Of a stretch of 64,000 nucleotides of DNA, positions 1 to 11,011 are shown piece by piece (the stretch's first letter is position 1; the number at the start of each line of letters is the position of its first letter). Where the stretch lies: NCBI GenBank assembly GCA_018136815.1, contig CM030937.1, forward strand, positions 1,600,253-1,664,252, read 5' to 3'. This DNA is from Isochrysis galbana (taxonomy: Eukaryota > Haptophyta > Isochrysidales > Isochrysidaceae). The position numbers and the translations under genes were made by a program. The notes beneath the pieces were generated by a model. It worked only from the letters and a program-made list of their open reading frames with translations, searched no databases and was not told the DNA's origin.

Positions 1-3000
1 CCGCCTCCGCCCTCTCCGCCGCCGTCGCCTCCTCCACCATCTCCACCGCCGTCACTTCCTCCACCATATCCGCCGCCGTCACTTCCTCCGCCCTCTCCGC
101 CGCCGTCACCTCCTCCGCCGTCTCCGCCGCCGTCACCTCCTCCGCCCTCTCCGCCGCCGTCACCTCCTCCGCCCTCTCCGCCGCCGTCACCTCCTCCGCC
201 CTATTTGCCGCCGTCATCCCCTCCGCCCTCTCTACCGCCGTCACCGCCTCCATTGCCTTCTCCGCCTCCGCCCTCTCCGCCGCCGTCATCGCCTCCACCA
301 TATCCGCCGCCGTCACTTCCTCCGCCCTCTCCGCCGCCGTCACCTCCTCCGCCCTCTCCGCCGCCGTCACCTCCTCCGCCGTCTCCGCCGCCGTCACCTC
401 CTCCGCCCTCTCCGCCGCCGTCACCTCCTCCGCCCTCTCCGCCGCCGTCACCTCCTCCGCCCTATTTGCCGCCGTCATCCCCTCCGCCCTCTCTACCGCC
501 GTCACCGCCTCCATTGCCTTCTCCGCCTCCGCCCTCTCCGCCGCCGTCATCGCCTCCACCATATCCGCCGCCGTCACTTCCTCCGCCCTCTCCGCCGCCG
601 TCACCTCCTCCGCCCTCTCCGCCGCCGTCACCTCCTCCGCCCTCTCCGCCGCCGTCACGTCCTCCGCCCTCTCCGCCGCCGTCATCCCCTCCATTGCCTT
701 CTCCGCCTCCGCCCTCTCCGCCGCCGTCATCCCCTCCATTGCCTTCTCCTCCTCCGCCTTCTCCGCCGCCATCACATCCTCCACCATATCCGCCGCCGTC
801 ACCTCCTCCGCCCTCTCCGCCGCCGTCACCTCCTCCGCCCTCTCCGCCGCCGTCATCGCCTCCATTGCCTTCTCCGCCTCCGCCCTCTCCGCCGCCGTCA
901 TCGCCTCCATTGCCTTCTCCGCCTCCGCCCTCTCCGCCGCCGTCACCTCCTCCACCATCTCTGCCGCCGTCACTTCCGCCGCCCTCTCCGCCGCCATCAA
1001 CTCCTCCGCCCTCTCCGCCGCCGTCATCCCCTCCATTGCCTTCTCCGCCTCCGCCCTCTCCGCCGCCGTCACCGCCTCCATTGCCTTCTCCGCCTCCGCC
1101 CTCTCCGCCGCCGTCATCGCCTCCACCATATCCGCCGCCGTCACTTCCTCCGCCCTCTCCGCCGCCGTCACCTCCTCCGCCCTCTCCGCCGCCGTCACCT
1201 CCTCCGCCCTCTCCGCCGCCGTCACTTCCTCCGCCCTCTCAACCGCCGTCATCCCCTCCATTGCCTTCTCCGCCTCCGCCCTCTCCGCCGCCGTCACCTC
1301 CTCCGCCCTCTCAACCGCCGTCATCCCCTCCATTTCCTTCTCCGCCTCCGCCATCTCCGCCGCCGTCATCGCCTCCATTGCCTAGTCCGCCTCCGCCATC
1401 TCCGCCGCCGCCATCGCCTCCATTGCCTTCTCCGCCGCCGTCACATCCTCCACCCTCTCCGCCGCCGTCACCTCCTCCGCCCTCTCCGCCGCCGTCACCT
1501 CCTCCGCCGTCTCTGCCGCCGTCACCTCCTCCGCCCTATTTGCCGCCGTCATCCCCTCCATTGCCTTCTCCGCCTCCGCCCTCTCCACCACCGTCATCGC
1601 CTCCATTGCCTTCTCCGCCTCCGCCCTCTCCACCGCCGTCATCGCCTCCATTGCCTTCTCCGCCTCCGCCCTCTCCACCGCCGTCATCGCCTCCGTTGCC
1701 TTCTCCGCCTCCGCCCTCTCCGCCGCCGTCGCCTCCTCCACCATCTCCACCGCCGTCACTTCCTCCACCATATCCGCCGCCGTCACTTCCTCCGCCCTCT
1801 CCGCCGCCGTCACCTCCTCCGCCGTCTCCGCCGCCGTCACCTCCTCCGCCCTCTCCGCCGCCGTCACCTCCTCCGCCCTCTCCGCCGCCGTCACCTCCTC
1901 CGCCCTATTTGCCGCCGTCATCCCCTCCGCCCTCTCTACCGCCGTCACCGCCTCCATTGCCTTCTCCGCCTCCGCCCTCTCCGCCGCCGTCATCGCCTCC
2001 ACCATATCCGCCGCCGTCACTTCCTCCGCCCTCTCCGCCGCCGTCACCTCCTCCGCCCTCTCCACCGCCGTCACCTCCTCCGCCCTCTCCGCCGCCGTCA
2101 TCCCCTCCATTGCCTTCTCCGCCTCCGCCCTCTCCGCCGCCGTCATCGCCTTCATTGCCTTCTCCGCCTCCGCCCTCTCCGCCGCCGTCACATCCTCCAC
2201 CCTCTCCGCCGCCGTCATCCCCTCCATTGCCTTCTCCGCCTCCGCCCTCTCCGCCGCCGTCATCGCCTCCATTGCCTAGTCCGCCTCCGCCATCTCCGCC
2301 GCCGTCATCGCCTCCATTGCCTTCTCCGCCTCCGCCCTCTCCGCCGCCGTCACCTCCTCCGCCCTCTCCGCCGCCGTCACTTCCTCCGCCCTCTCCGCCG
2401 CCGTCATCGCCTCCATTGCCTTCTCCTCCTCCACCTTCTCCGCCGCCATCACATCCTCCACCATATCCGCCGCCGTCACCTCCTCCGCCCTCTCCGCCGC
2501 CGTCACCTCCTCCGCCCTCTCCGCCGCCGTCACCTCCTCCGCCCTCTCCGCCGCCGTCATCCCCTCCATTGCCTTCTCCGCCTCCGCCCTCTCCGCCGCC
2601 GTCATCGCCTCCATTGCCTTCTCCGCCTCCGCCCTCTCCGCCGCCGTCACCTCCTCCACCATCTCTGCCGCCGTCACTTCCTCCGCCCTCTCCGCCGCCG
2701 TCACCTCCTCCGCCCTCTCCGCCGCCATCAACTCCTCCGCCCTCTCCGCCGCCGTCATCCCCTCCATTGCCTTCTCCGCCTCCGCCCTCTCCGCCGCCGT
2801 CACCTCCTCCGCCCTCTCAACCGCCGTCATCCCCTCCATTGCCTTCTCCGCCTCCGCCCTCTCCGCCGCCGTCATCGCCTCCATTGCCTTCTCCGCCTCC
2901 GCCCTCTCCGCCGCCGTCATCGCCTCCATTGCCTTCTCCGCCTCCGCCCTCTCCGCCGCCGTCATCGCCTCCATTGCCTTCTCCGCCTCCGCCCTCTCCG

Positions 3001-3780
3001 CCGCCGTCACCTCCTCCACCATCTCTGCCGCCGTCACTTCCGCCGCCCTCTCCGCCGCCGTCACCTCCTCCGCCCTCTCCGCCGCCGTCACTTCCTCCGC
3101 CCTCTCCGCCGCCGTCACCTCCTCCGCCCTCTCCGCCGCCGTCACCTCCTCCGCCCTATTTGCCGCCGTCATCCCCTCCGCCCTCTCTACCGCCGTCACC
3201 GCCTCCATTGCCTTCTCCGCCTCCGCCCTCTCCGCCGCCGTCATCGCCTCCACCATATCCGCCGCCGTCACCTCCTCCGCCCTCTCCGCCGCCGTCACCT
3301 CCGCCCTCTCCGCCGCCGTCACCTCATCCGCCCTCTCCGCCGCCGTCATCCCCTCCATTGCCTTATCCGCCTCCGCCCTCTCCGCCGCCGTCATCGCCTC
3401 CATTGCCTTCTCCGCCTCCGCCCTCTCCGCCGCCGTCACATCCTCCACCCTCTCCGCCGCCGTCACCTCCTCCGCCCTCTCCGCCGCCGTCACCTCCTCC
3501 GCCCTCTCTGCCGCCGTCACCTCCTCCGCCCTATTTGCCGCCGTCATCCCCTCCATTGCCTTCTCCGCCTCCGCCCTCTCCACCGCCGTCATCGCCTCCG
3601 TTGCCTTCTCCGCCTCCGCCCTCTCCGCCGCCGTCGCCTCCTCCACCATCTCCACCGCCGTCACTTCCTCCACCATATCCGCCGCCGTCACTTCCTCCGC
3701 CCTCTCCGCCACCGTCACCTCCTCCGCCCTATTTGCCGCCGTCATCCCCTCCGCCCTCTCTGCCGCCGTCCCTCTTTTGA
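1..3780. repeat. GC-rich satellite of 27-bp and 45-bp units, open on both strands
   Basis: Tandem array of units built from CCTCCTCCGCCCTCT-like and CCGCCGCCGTCA-like blocks, with mainly 27-bp and 45-bp periods, so frame is preserved. The plus frame beginning at base 1 is open for 1,260 codons to the TGA at 3778-3780 and would encode Ser/Pro repeats (SPPPP, SPPPLPSPPPP) like cell-wall extensins or pherophorins. I see no ATG on the plus strand anywhere in the array. The minus strand has many ATGs and encodes a charged Ala/Glu repeat (VTAAERAEE, MTAAERAEAEKAMEA). It is open from about 3892 to 2276 and 2272 to 1382, each ending in the same MAEAD-stop caused by a TAG at the same place in the unit. 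The array runs off the left edge, so it could be part of a Pro-rich wall protein gene starting upstream, or non-coding satellite. Confidence 0.75.
1..3780 (+). CDS. Possible partial Ser/Pro-rich (extensin/pherophorin-like) protein, 5' end outside the window
   Basis: The plus frame is open from the first base to a TGA at 3780 and is almost entirely Pro and Ser with occasional Leu, Tyr, His and Gln. Such (SPn) repeats are typical of hydroxyproline-rich wall glycoproteins in green algae and some other protists. No ATG lies in the frame, so if real the protein starts upstream. There is no globular domain, membrane segment or anchor signal at the C-terminus (it ends PSLPPSLF). The opposite strand is also open over long stretches, so openness alone is weak evidence. 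Transcript data would decide. Confidence 0.3.
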   Translation, partial: PPPPSPPPSPPPPSPPPSLPPPYPPPSLPPPSPPPSPPPPSPPPSPPPPSPPPSPPPPSPPPSPPPPYLPPSSPPPSLPPSPPPLPSPPPPSPPPSSPPPYPPPSLPPPSPPPSPPPPSPPPSPPPPSPPPSPPPPSPPPSPPPPSPPPSPPPPYLPPSSPPPSLPPSPPPLPSPPPPSPPPSSPPPYPPPSLPPPSPPPSPPPPSPPPSPPPPSPPPSRPPPSPPPSSPPLPSPPPPSPPPSSPPLPSPPPPSPPPSHPPPYPPPSPPPPSPPPSPPPPSPPPSSPPLPSPPPPSPPPSSPPLPSPPPPSPPPSPPPPSLPPSLPPPSPPPSTPPPSPPPSSPPLPSPPPPSPPPSPPPLPSPPPPSPPPSSPPPYPPPSLPPPSPPPSPPPPSPPPSPPPPSPPPSLPPPSQPPSSPPLPSPPPPSPPPSPPPPSQPPSSPPFPSPPPPSPPPSSPPLPSPPPPSPPPPSPPLPSPPPSHPPPSPPPSPPPPSPPPSPPPPSLPPSPPPPYLPPSSPPLPSPPPPSPPPSSPPLPSPPPPSPPPSSPPLPSPPPPSPPPSSPPLPSPPPPSPPPSPPPPSPPPSLPPPYPPPSLPPPSPPPSPPPPSPPPSPPPPSPPPSPPPPSPPPSPPPPYLPPSSPPPSLPPSPPPLPSPPPPSPPPSSPPPYPPPSLPPPSPPPSPPPPSPPPSPPPPSPPPSSPPLPSPPPPSPPPSSPSLPSPPPPSPPPSHPPPSPPPSSPPLPSPPPPSPPPSSPPLPSPPPPSPPPSSPPLPSPPPPSPPPSPPPPSPPPSLPPPSPPPSSPPLPSPPPPSPPPSHPPPYPPPSPPPPSPPPSPPPPSPPPSPPPPSPPPSSPPLPSPPPPSPPPSSPPLPSPPPPSPPPSPPPPSLPPSLPPPSPPPSPPPPSPPPSTPPPSPPPSSPPLPSPPPPSPPPSPPPPSQPPSSPPLPSPPPPSPPPSSPPLPSPPPPSPPPSSPPLPSPPPPSPPPSSPPLPSPPPPSPPPSPPPPSLPPSLPPPSPPPSPPPPSPPPSLPPPSPPPSPPPPSPPPSPPPPYLPPSSPPPSLPPSPPPLPSPPPPSPPPSSPPPYPPPSPPPPSPPPSPPPSPPPSPHPPSPPPSSPPLPYPPPPSPPPSSPPLPSPPPPSPPPSHPPPSPPPSPPPPSPPPSPPPPSLPPSPPPPYLPPSSPPLPSPPPPSPPPSSPPLPSPPPPSPPPSPPPPSPPPSLPPPYPPPSLPPPSPPPSPPPPYLPPSSPPPSLPPSLF

Positions 3781-4611
3781 CGGAACGCGACTTGAGCAGC
3801 CCCTGATGAAGCGGCCGCGTCCGCACACAAAGGCCGAGCAGGTATGTGCGACTCCGGTCGCGCCGCACGGCCCGTGGCCCCGGCCACACCACTCATGGCA
3901 GCCATGCTGGACTCCCCCATGGGGAGCAGCAGGCTGCTGGCAGCTTCTCACAAACGTCAAGCTCCAGCAGCCACCTCTCCATTGGGCATGCGCATGGCAT
4001 GCCTTATGACAGAGGCAGCACTCGGACACCTGGCTCGTCAGGCGCATGGCGGGATTCCGGGACGGAAAAGTTGTGTCCAATTAGCTGCGTGGGGTTGGCT
4101 AGGATATCACATATAACATTAATTATGCTATTCCGCCACTTCCAACATGGGTCCCGAGGAAAGCTCCATGAGCTCCCCGCAAGAACCGCGTTAGCTGCCG
4201 GCGCGCCCTCGCAGGTGATCTCCGAAGGTGAGATCAGCCTTGCTCAATCAAGTAGGAGCCCAGAGAGCAGAGAGCAGAGGGCATGAGGCACCTCCCCATG
4301 ACGAATTAAGTATAAACTTAGTTTTAACCAAGCAAAAACTTGGTTCAGTTCATATTGTAGCTAAGCTGTTGCAGCCATAGCGAGAGCGAGTGCACCTCAC
4401 ACTAGCGATGGGAACGGACTAAACAACTGAATATGATTTTGTCCAAAGTCGTACGGCATCACGACGGCACACATGTTGCGCGACGGGGGCTTCGGCGGTG
4501 ATAGGAGGACTAATGGCGTGCTAGTCCCACGACGTCTCCTTCTGCATCTCCGCCCTCACCGGCGATGAGTGAGCTCACTTCAAGCGAGGTAGGCTGCTTC
4601 GTGAATGTGCA
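3781..4611. other. Intergenic, with one copy of a ~90-bp dispersed repeat
   Basis: This separates the satellite from the 3' end of the PLC gene. ORFs here are short, overlap on both strands and resemble nothing known to me. Positions 4019-4108 match 44221-44306 closely (see the repeat entry). The rest, including the AT-richer stretch at about 4300-4450, shows no recognisable feature. Confidence 0.6.
4019..4108 (+). repeat. Dispersed repeat, copy 1 (partner at 44221-44306)
   Basis: About 90 bp beginning CACTCGGACACCTGGCTCGT and ending GGTTGGCTAGGATAT is shared with 44221-44306 at high identity, with small indels (GGCGCATGG against GGCATGG, and GCGTGGGG against AGTGGGG). No terminal repeats are evident. 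It could be a SINE or MITE fragment. Confidence 0.65.
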
Positions 4612-7600
4612 TTACGTCTTCGGCCGCAGCGTGGAAATGCGGGGAATCCGAGTCAGCCGAGACGAGCCCGATAGCAACACTGCCACGGCTTTGGCCTCGT
4701 ATGAGGACGAACCGGATCGTGCGAGTCTCGGCTCTCGTGCCGGTGTCAGCTGCCCGGATGCAGCTGGACTATCTGGCATGGGCATACGTGGACATTCCTC
4801 TACGTGCACAAGTAGCGAAGAGAAACGTAGACGAGCTCCGCGGGCATCACGCATAGGAACAGATCGTACACCACTTCGAAGTGCAGCCACAGGAACCGTC
4901 TCATAGCACACGAACACGCGCTCGCGACGGGTGAGCGGGCCGCCTGCGCGTTCGTCGGTTACCATGAAGCGGAGTACGGCCAGCTCGGGGTGACTGACAG
5001 CGATATGGGCAGTCTGACTCCGACCCCAATCAGGACCAAATCCATTGCGGTGAACGACATTCGATTCCCAACGATCGCCGTGACTTGATACCGCGGCGTC
5101 TGAGGATGCTGAGGCGAAGGCGCCTCCAACAACCTCGACCGTGACTCGGGGCGATACGACCGGACCATGAGATGGGCGCATGGCATGGGAGAGAGGGCAA
5201 TGCGTCTGCAGCCAGCGTTCGGGACCGGCTCGCTCCTCCGCAGGTTTCGGCAAGAGGTATCCACATAGGATCGATATGTGCCACACATGAAGCCAGTGTG
5301 GCAATGCCATGGGCGGTGGGATGGAGAGGTTCGAGAGCGCCGACACGTCGCGAAGGGGGGCCGGCTTCAAGACGTAACCGCATGCACCGTTCAGGCGAAA
5401 AAATCCCCGTGCACACTGCAGCTCACGGTCATGCGTTTGGTAGTTGAGGGCCACCATCTGCACACCCGCTGCCCACATCGCGAACGCGTCGTAGTTAGAG
5501 GAGAGGACACGCGATCCGTTGGGGTAGACGCGTGTCAGCACGCAAGTATTATGCAACTGCAGGAGGCGGAGTCGTTCTCCGGTCATGTCGGGCCCACCAA
5601 GAAGCTTCAGTGCTCGCCGCTCCGCCAAAGAGCACATCTCTTCCGGCCGAAGTCGCCGGGCGGCTGGCTGTTCGAAGCGCCCGTCAAACTTGACGCTGGA
5701 TAGGAAGGTGATGTTGGAGAGTGTGGTTGCTGTCGGCCGCCGCCGTTTCGTCGTCGCCATTCGCCGGGTCCGACTGTCGTCACTCGCTCCGAGGTTATCC
5801 TCGCTACTATTCTCTTTCCGTAGCAAAAGAGAAGATATGGCCGCAAGGACGGCACTCCTCTCTGTGCCACGCAATGCGGCCGCCTCGGCCTCAGCCTCGG
5901 CTTCCGCCGCGTCCTGAACAGTGTCCAAATCGACATCCAATTCGACGGGCATAGCCCGACGGCTGGATGGTGATTTATTGTCTGTCTGTAGAGGCGCCAG
6001 TTTGGCCTCGCTTGCCTTCAAGAGGTCGGTGGGCACTTTCCTCATTGCGGCGAATCGCATACCCCCATCGTTGGTCGGTCTGCCGAAAACGCGCGGGATT
6101 TGAACGCGAGCCGTGAGAGCCAGAGGCGACGACACTCGCAAGTCCTGCATGGGCGAAGGCGATGCTCTTTGTAAAGGATTCTCATGGAGTACCGTGGCAG
6201 GACTCGTCGAGGACGACGCGCTCCCCGAGTTGCCGGGAGACGATTGCGGCGACACCCCTGCAATGCCGTTGACGGGCACAACGTTATCCTCGTGCTCGCC
6301 TTCATCTTCAGCCTCCACATCATCAGAGTGCCGAAGCGTGCGTCCCTTCAGCAAGACCTTGTACCTCAGCTCCTCAGGAGAGCGCAGCTCCAGTCTAGTG
6401 CGCTCAGCATCCGTCTCCGGCAGCAACAAAAGATCCCCGAGTATTTGACGGGCGAAGATTGTAATCTTGTCTTGCTGTGGAATCGAGCAATGCATTTCCA
6501 GCGAGATGATGAGCGGGTACGGTGAGGTTACGAAAGCGTACCTGAAGGGACGCATAGGGCGCGTGCATGGGCGATTCGAGGGCACGCCCTACTAGGGCTA
6601 CCCTGCCACTTGGAGCCAGCCCCCCCCCCCCCCCCTTCATGTCAAAAAGCTCTGCGCGTCCACCCTAGATTTCCGCCACACACCTTGCGATGGCGAGTAG
6701 CACGTCGCGCACGCGAATCGACGAGGTCAGGGTGTGCCCATGGCGAATCACGGGCTCTGCATCCGGCCCGTCCCAGCAATCGAGTTCGATGCAACGGCAA
6801 CCCATCAAGAGAACACGCTCATACATCTCCACTGTCGACGACGACGTCAGCTGATCCCCAGTGAGGTACGTGTTGTGTGACGTCTCGATGTAGTAGCTAC
6901 TTAGAGGCTGCTGCATGTCCATGCAAATCTCGTCGTGTTGCGGATCGAAAACCGAATTTGAAGGTGTCATGAGCAATCGCTGGAGTTGGCCTATAGTTAG
7001 CCCCAAGTTGAGACGTGAGAGAGTGGCCTCGTCCTCATGCTCGCGCCGTGGCGATATGCTAGTGGATGCGCCGACACTGCCCGCCACACCGTGTCTCCTG
7101 CTCGAATTTCGTCCGCGGGCAGACCGAGCACGCGAGAGAGCGGCCATCTGAAAGCGTAAGCCCGCGGTCAGATGGTTAGGACTCTCTGCTGCGGCGACTC
7201 GAACATGGCGCACCGGCCCATGTGAGCAACATTCGAGCTCGTCGCCAATGCTGCGCAAGGAGACGGGTGGGGACAGCATGGACGGCGTGTCGACGCTACA
7301 ATCGCAAGAGTCGCGGCTGCTTTGACTGGGCCGCCGACTCCCCTTGCCACGCCAGCTCCACCGTGGTGTTGCCGGGCTCCGGCCTGGCGCCGTTGGGCTC
7401 CGGCCTGGCGCCGTCGGGCTCCACCGCGGCGTCGACGGGTGCTGTGATGATCGGCTGAGACGCGTGAAGGCCTCTTGGCCATGCGAGCGAGCCGACGCCG
7501 GGCCACTCGCGGTTATCACGGGCATGGGCATGGCGATCTGCAGAGCACGCTGCGCGATGGCCTCGGGAAGCTCCTCGCGTTGCACGTACCGCCACCACGC

Positions 7601-9967
7601 CGCTAGCTGTGCAAGCGGCAGCAGCACAGTATCGTCCCTCCGCGTGGCTGGGCTCGCGGGTGCAAAATTGCCGTTGGGCGGGAACCGCACTTGGTAGGGC
7701 GACACTAGCCGCTGCAGCCGCAGGTTTGCGACGCTGGGTGTGAGCAAGGCGAGCACCTCGCGTGCAAGAACGTGGAAATCGACGGCGCCTCGCCCATCGT
7801 GCTCGGAGAAGTCCGCCCCCAGCGTGTTGCACGTGCGCTTGGTCTCGCAAGCGACCTTGATGCGACCGCGGGTCATGATGCGGAGGACCGCCCCGGTCGA
7901 GCTGGAGGTGCTATTACGGGAGCTGCCCTCGTTGCCGTCATCGCTGGCGCAGCTCAGCTTGCTACCCACCGGCCCGCGCTGGACCTTGCGCAGGGTGGAG
8001 ATATCGAAGTTCAAGTTGGCCAAAAGGTTGCGCCGAGAGAGGCCGCCCGTCTCCTCCTGCGCGAGCTTGTACACTCCAAGCAGAAAATCGAGCATCTCGC
8101 GCTCAAGGCCAGCCTGAGCGGCCTGAGTGGCCGAGGTGAGCCATCGCAGGCCGCGTAGCCACGCCATCGCCTCGTCTGCCCGTGGCGTCGCCTCGGGGGC
8201 ATCGAATGACAGGAGGAGCAGCTGGAGCTCACCAAATGCGCCATAGAAGATAGCGAGCTGCGAGGGATCGCTCTCACAAGGCAGCGGCACGATGTCGATC
8301 ACCTCCTCCACCAGAACTTGCGACGAGGAATCCCACCCCCACGACAGAGCGCGCATGGTGCTCGACAGCTGCACGAAGCGGTGGCGTCCGCGCGCCGTGC
8401 GCGTGCGGCGCCAATAGGCCGCCGCCATGTCACGCCGCTCGCCATCGGACATGAGCCTCACGCGCATGCCAGCATCAGCAGCGGGCTGGACGTGCTGTGC
8501 CCGCTCCATGGCCGCCTTGGCACACCGCGGGGTGGTGGTCGGTGTGGTGGCCCAGGAGCGTTTAGCGGCCGCGAACGCGTGCTTCAACGGGACGTCCGGC
8601 GTGGGGAGCGCCACGGGGGCTCCCAGCGTCATCGTGGGAGCGGGCCCCTCTATAGCAGCAGGCTCGCTTTGCTGCGCGCCGTTGTAGGTAGCGGCGATGC
8701 GTCCCAGCTTCTCTTCCGCGCTGGCTTGCTGATACCGCTTCTCCGCTTGAGAGCGCACCAAGAGGAGCTCGTCAGCACCCCCTAACCGCACGACGACCAT
8801 CATGCCACGGATCATCTTGCGCAGTGCGGAGCGAGCCTCGACATCCGGCAGCTCAGAATGCTGCAGGTGCGGCGGCATGGAGCCGGCGATGAGCTCGTAC
8901 TGCTCGACTCTCCGGAGGCCGCGACCAAAGTCGCGGCAGATGCCGCGAAGCAACATCATCTGCACGGCGAAGAGCACGGCGAGGGCGGCAGAAAGCGCGA
9001 ATAGGACTGCTGTGGGGCGCGCTGTACCTGAGCTGTACCCCCTGCTCCACCCCCAATACAGTGGGTCCACCGCCCGCCAAAACGCCAGGGGAGCCGGCAG
9101 CAGCGCAAGCGGAATGAGGGGGATGAGATGGGCGGCATGTTCGAGGCGGATGAGCCGCGTGGCTAGCGGCATCATGAGCAGGTGGCCAACGCAGGCGATA
9201 GGGATCACCGCATACGCCACCATAGGTGACGGTGGCAATAGCTCGTCACCCCACTCCTCCACCTGCGTGCTGTGTGAGGCATAGATGTCCATCACGCCCA
9301 TCGGCAGCAGGACGGTCAGGACAAGACAGCCGGAGAGGATGCCGAGACAGGCCAGGGCGCGTCGATCGTCGTACAGCCGCTTCATCCAGAACTCTTCGTA
9401 GCGTAGCCCGCTATGCAGTGAGGGACTGAGCACCCGCTTGTGACTGTTGCATGCAAAAACGTGAAGCGCGAGGACTGTGATCTCCAATGGCAGCCAGGTT
9501 TGCTCATGGAGGAGGGCACCGCAGGCAAAGCTGGCTCCCGAGCGCTCAACGCACTCGACGAGGGCTCGCGCGCTTGTCTCCGCCCATCGCGAGTAGATGG
9601 TGAGGGCGAGGAGCGGCCCGTCGAGCAGCATGCTCGCCTGGACCGAGGCGAGGCTGCCGTGTGCGGACGACCAGAGGGAGGTGAGGGCGCATGCGAGTCC
9701 GAGCGCTCCAACCGACCCGGCCAGAGTCGCGAACCACCGGCTGAGCGCGAGCTCGCTCTCGCCCGCCGCGATCACGAAGAGGACAATCATATGTGCGGTG
9801 GAGGCGGCGAGAAGAAGCAGCGCTGCGCCACTGAGCAGCAGGCCAGGGGGCGGAGCGCGGCATCGCGGAGGGGGAGGCGGCGCGCCGGTGGACGCCTCGC
9901 TCACGGGCGAGAAGCCGAGCTGCCGCGTCCCCTGCGAGTAGAGAGGGAGAGGAGGGAGGGAGGTCAT
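4612..9967 (-). CDS. Phosphoinositide-specific phospholipase C with polytopic membrane N-terminus
   Basis: Two exons, 9967-6684 and 6541-4612, separated by a 142-bp GT-AG intron (6683-6542). The split Arg codon restores the family sequence AIAR|YAFVTSPYPLIISLE. The product is about 1,737 aa. Residues ~40-350 hold six to eight hydrophobic helices (for example LLLSGAALLLLAAS and LAVLFAVQMMLL). Around 520-630 is a PH-like region. The X domain begins near residue 985 with both catalytic His present (ETSHNTYL and RHGHTLTS), the acidic ELDCWDG motif, and SLEMHCS (Glu kept, usual Asn replaced by Met). The Y domain is seen as VYPNGSRVLSSNY and GVQMVALNYQT, followed by a C2-like tail. It is expected to hydrolyse PIP2 to IP3 and diacylglycerol, Ca2+-dependently, at a membrane. 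A low-complexity Pro/Ser/Arg stretch with a TAPGRSP tandem lies upstream of X. The intron carries a run of C at about 6619-6636. The ATG at 9967 is in good context before the hydrophobic region. The membrane N-terminus is the odd part: canonical PLCs are peripheral. Confidence 0.9.
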
Positions 9968-9989
9968 CCGCTCATCCGCAGGCGGAGAG

Positions 9990-10240
9990 CGCCGGCCGCC
10001 CCTCTCTCTCTCTCTCTCCGGCCGCCCCCCTCTCTCTCTCCCTCTCTCTCCTCTCTCCTTCCCTCCCTCCCTCCCTCCCTCCCTCTCTCTCTCTCTCCCC
10101 CCCCCCCCCCTCTCTCTCTCTCTCCCCCCCCCCCTCTCTCTCTCCCTCTCCCTCCCTCTCTCTCTCCTCTCTCTCTCTCCCTCCCTCCCTCCCTCTCTCT
10201 CCCTCTCTCTCTCTCTCTCCCCCCCCCCTCTCTCCCCCGC
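9990..10240. repeat. Polypyrimidine (CT)n/(C)n tract immediately 5' of the PLC gene
   Basis: Almost uninterrupted C/T on the plus strand (CTCTCTCT, CCCTCCCT and runs of C), so the PLC coding strand is homopurine just upstream of its ATG at 9967. Long mirror-type purine/pyrimidine tracts can form triplex (H-) DNA and often occur in promoters. Function here is unknown. Confidence 0.8.
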
Positions 10241-11011
10241 GTCAGCCTCGCGCGCGTGCAGGCGCCCCGCTTCCCCTCTCCCCTCGTTCCTTTCTCTGTC
10301 CCCCTGTTTCTCTCACCTCTCAACCAGTGTTCTGCCGCCCGGAGTTCGTTCCCCCTACACACGCGCCCACTCTTCAGCAGCGGCTGGGATCTCACTTACT
10401 CTCGTCCTCTCTCTCTCTCTCCCCCACCGCCTCTCACTTCACACGCACCTCTCCTCTCCTCAAAAAGTATGGACCACTGCTCTCTTCACCGCCGCCGCCT
10501 CCCTCTTCGCTCCACTCCGCATTCCCCCCTGGGGCTACATTCACCACTTCGAGGTCTTCTCTTCTGTAGTATCAACCAACCCACCTGGCCCCCACCCCCA
10601 GCGCGCGGAGAGGCAGCGCATGCGCCGTCCTCTCATTCTCTTCCAAGAGAACTCCCCCCTGTGCCATGAAAGTGGGAGAGAGCGGAGGGGAGGGGATCGT
10701 AACAAAGATAGATCAGAGAGAAGAACTAGCTCCCCCCCCCCTTGCGGCCTGACGGCCTGCCCTCTCCACCCTCGAGCTAGCCAAGTACTAAAAAACGTGT
10801 GGAGGCGGGCGCAGAGTGAGAGGCCGCCGCTGGGACGCGGCGCGGCCTCGCGAGAGACCCGAGAGGAAGCCGCCGCCGGCGGGCGCGGGAGGAGGGCGGC
10901 GGCCCAAGGCGGGGCCCGCCGTCGCGCAGCCAGCTCTTTGCAGCCTAGATGTGAACTCTTTACTGCCGGCCAGAAGCACCGAAATAGGTGCTTCGACTCA
11001 ACGCGTTTCTA
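10241..11011. other. Intergenic, CT-rich then GC-rich, no supported gene
   Basis: The CT-rich stretch continues to about 10560. A GC-rich section with several overlapping shadow ORFs on both strands follows. I see no conserved domain, splice-supported exon or RNA gene. Confidence 0.5.

Noticed and set aside
9440-10669. 409-codon plus ORF antisense to the PLC start and through the CT tract
   Set aside because: It is antisense to the conserved PLC N-terminal exon and then reads Ser/Pro/Leu repeats from (CT)n. No independent support.
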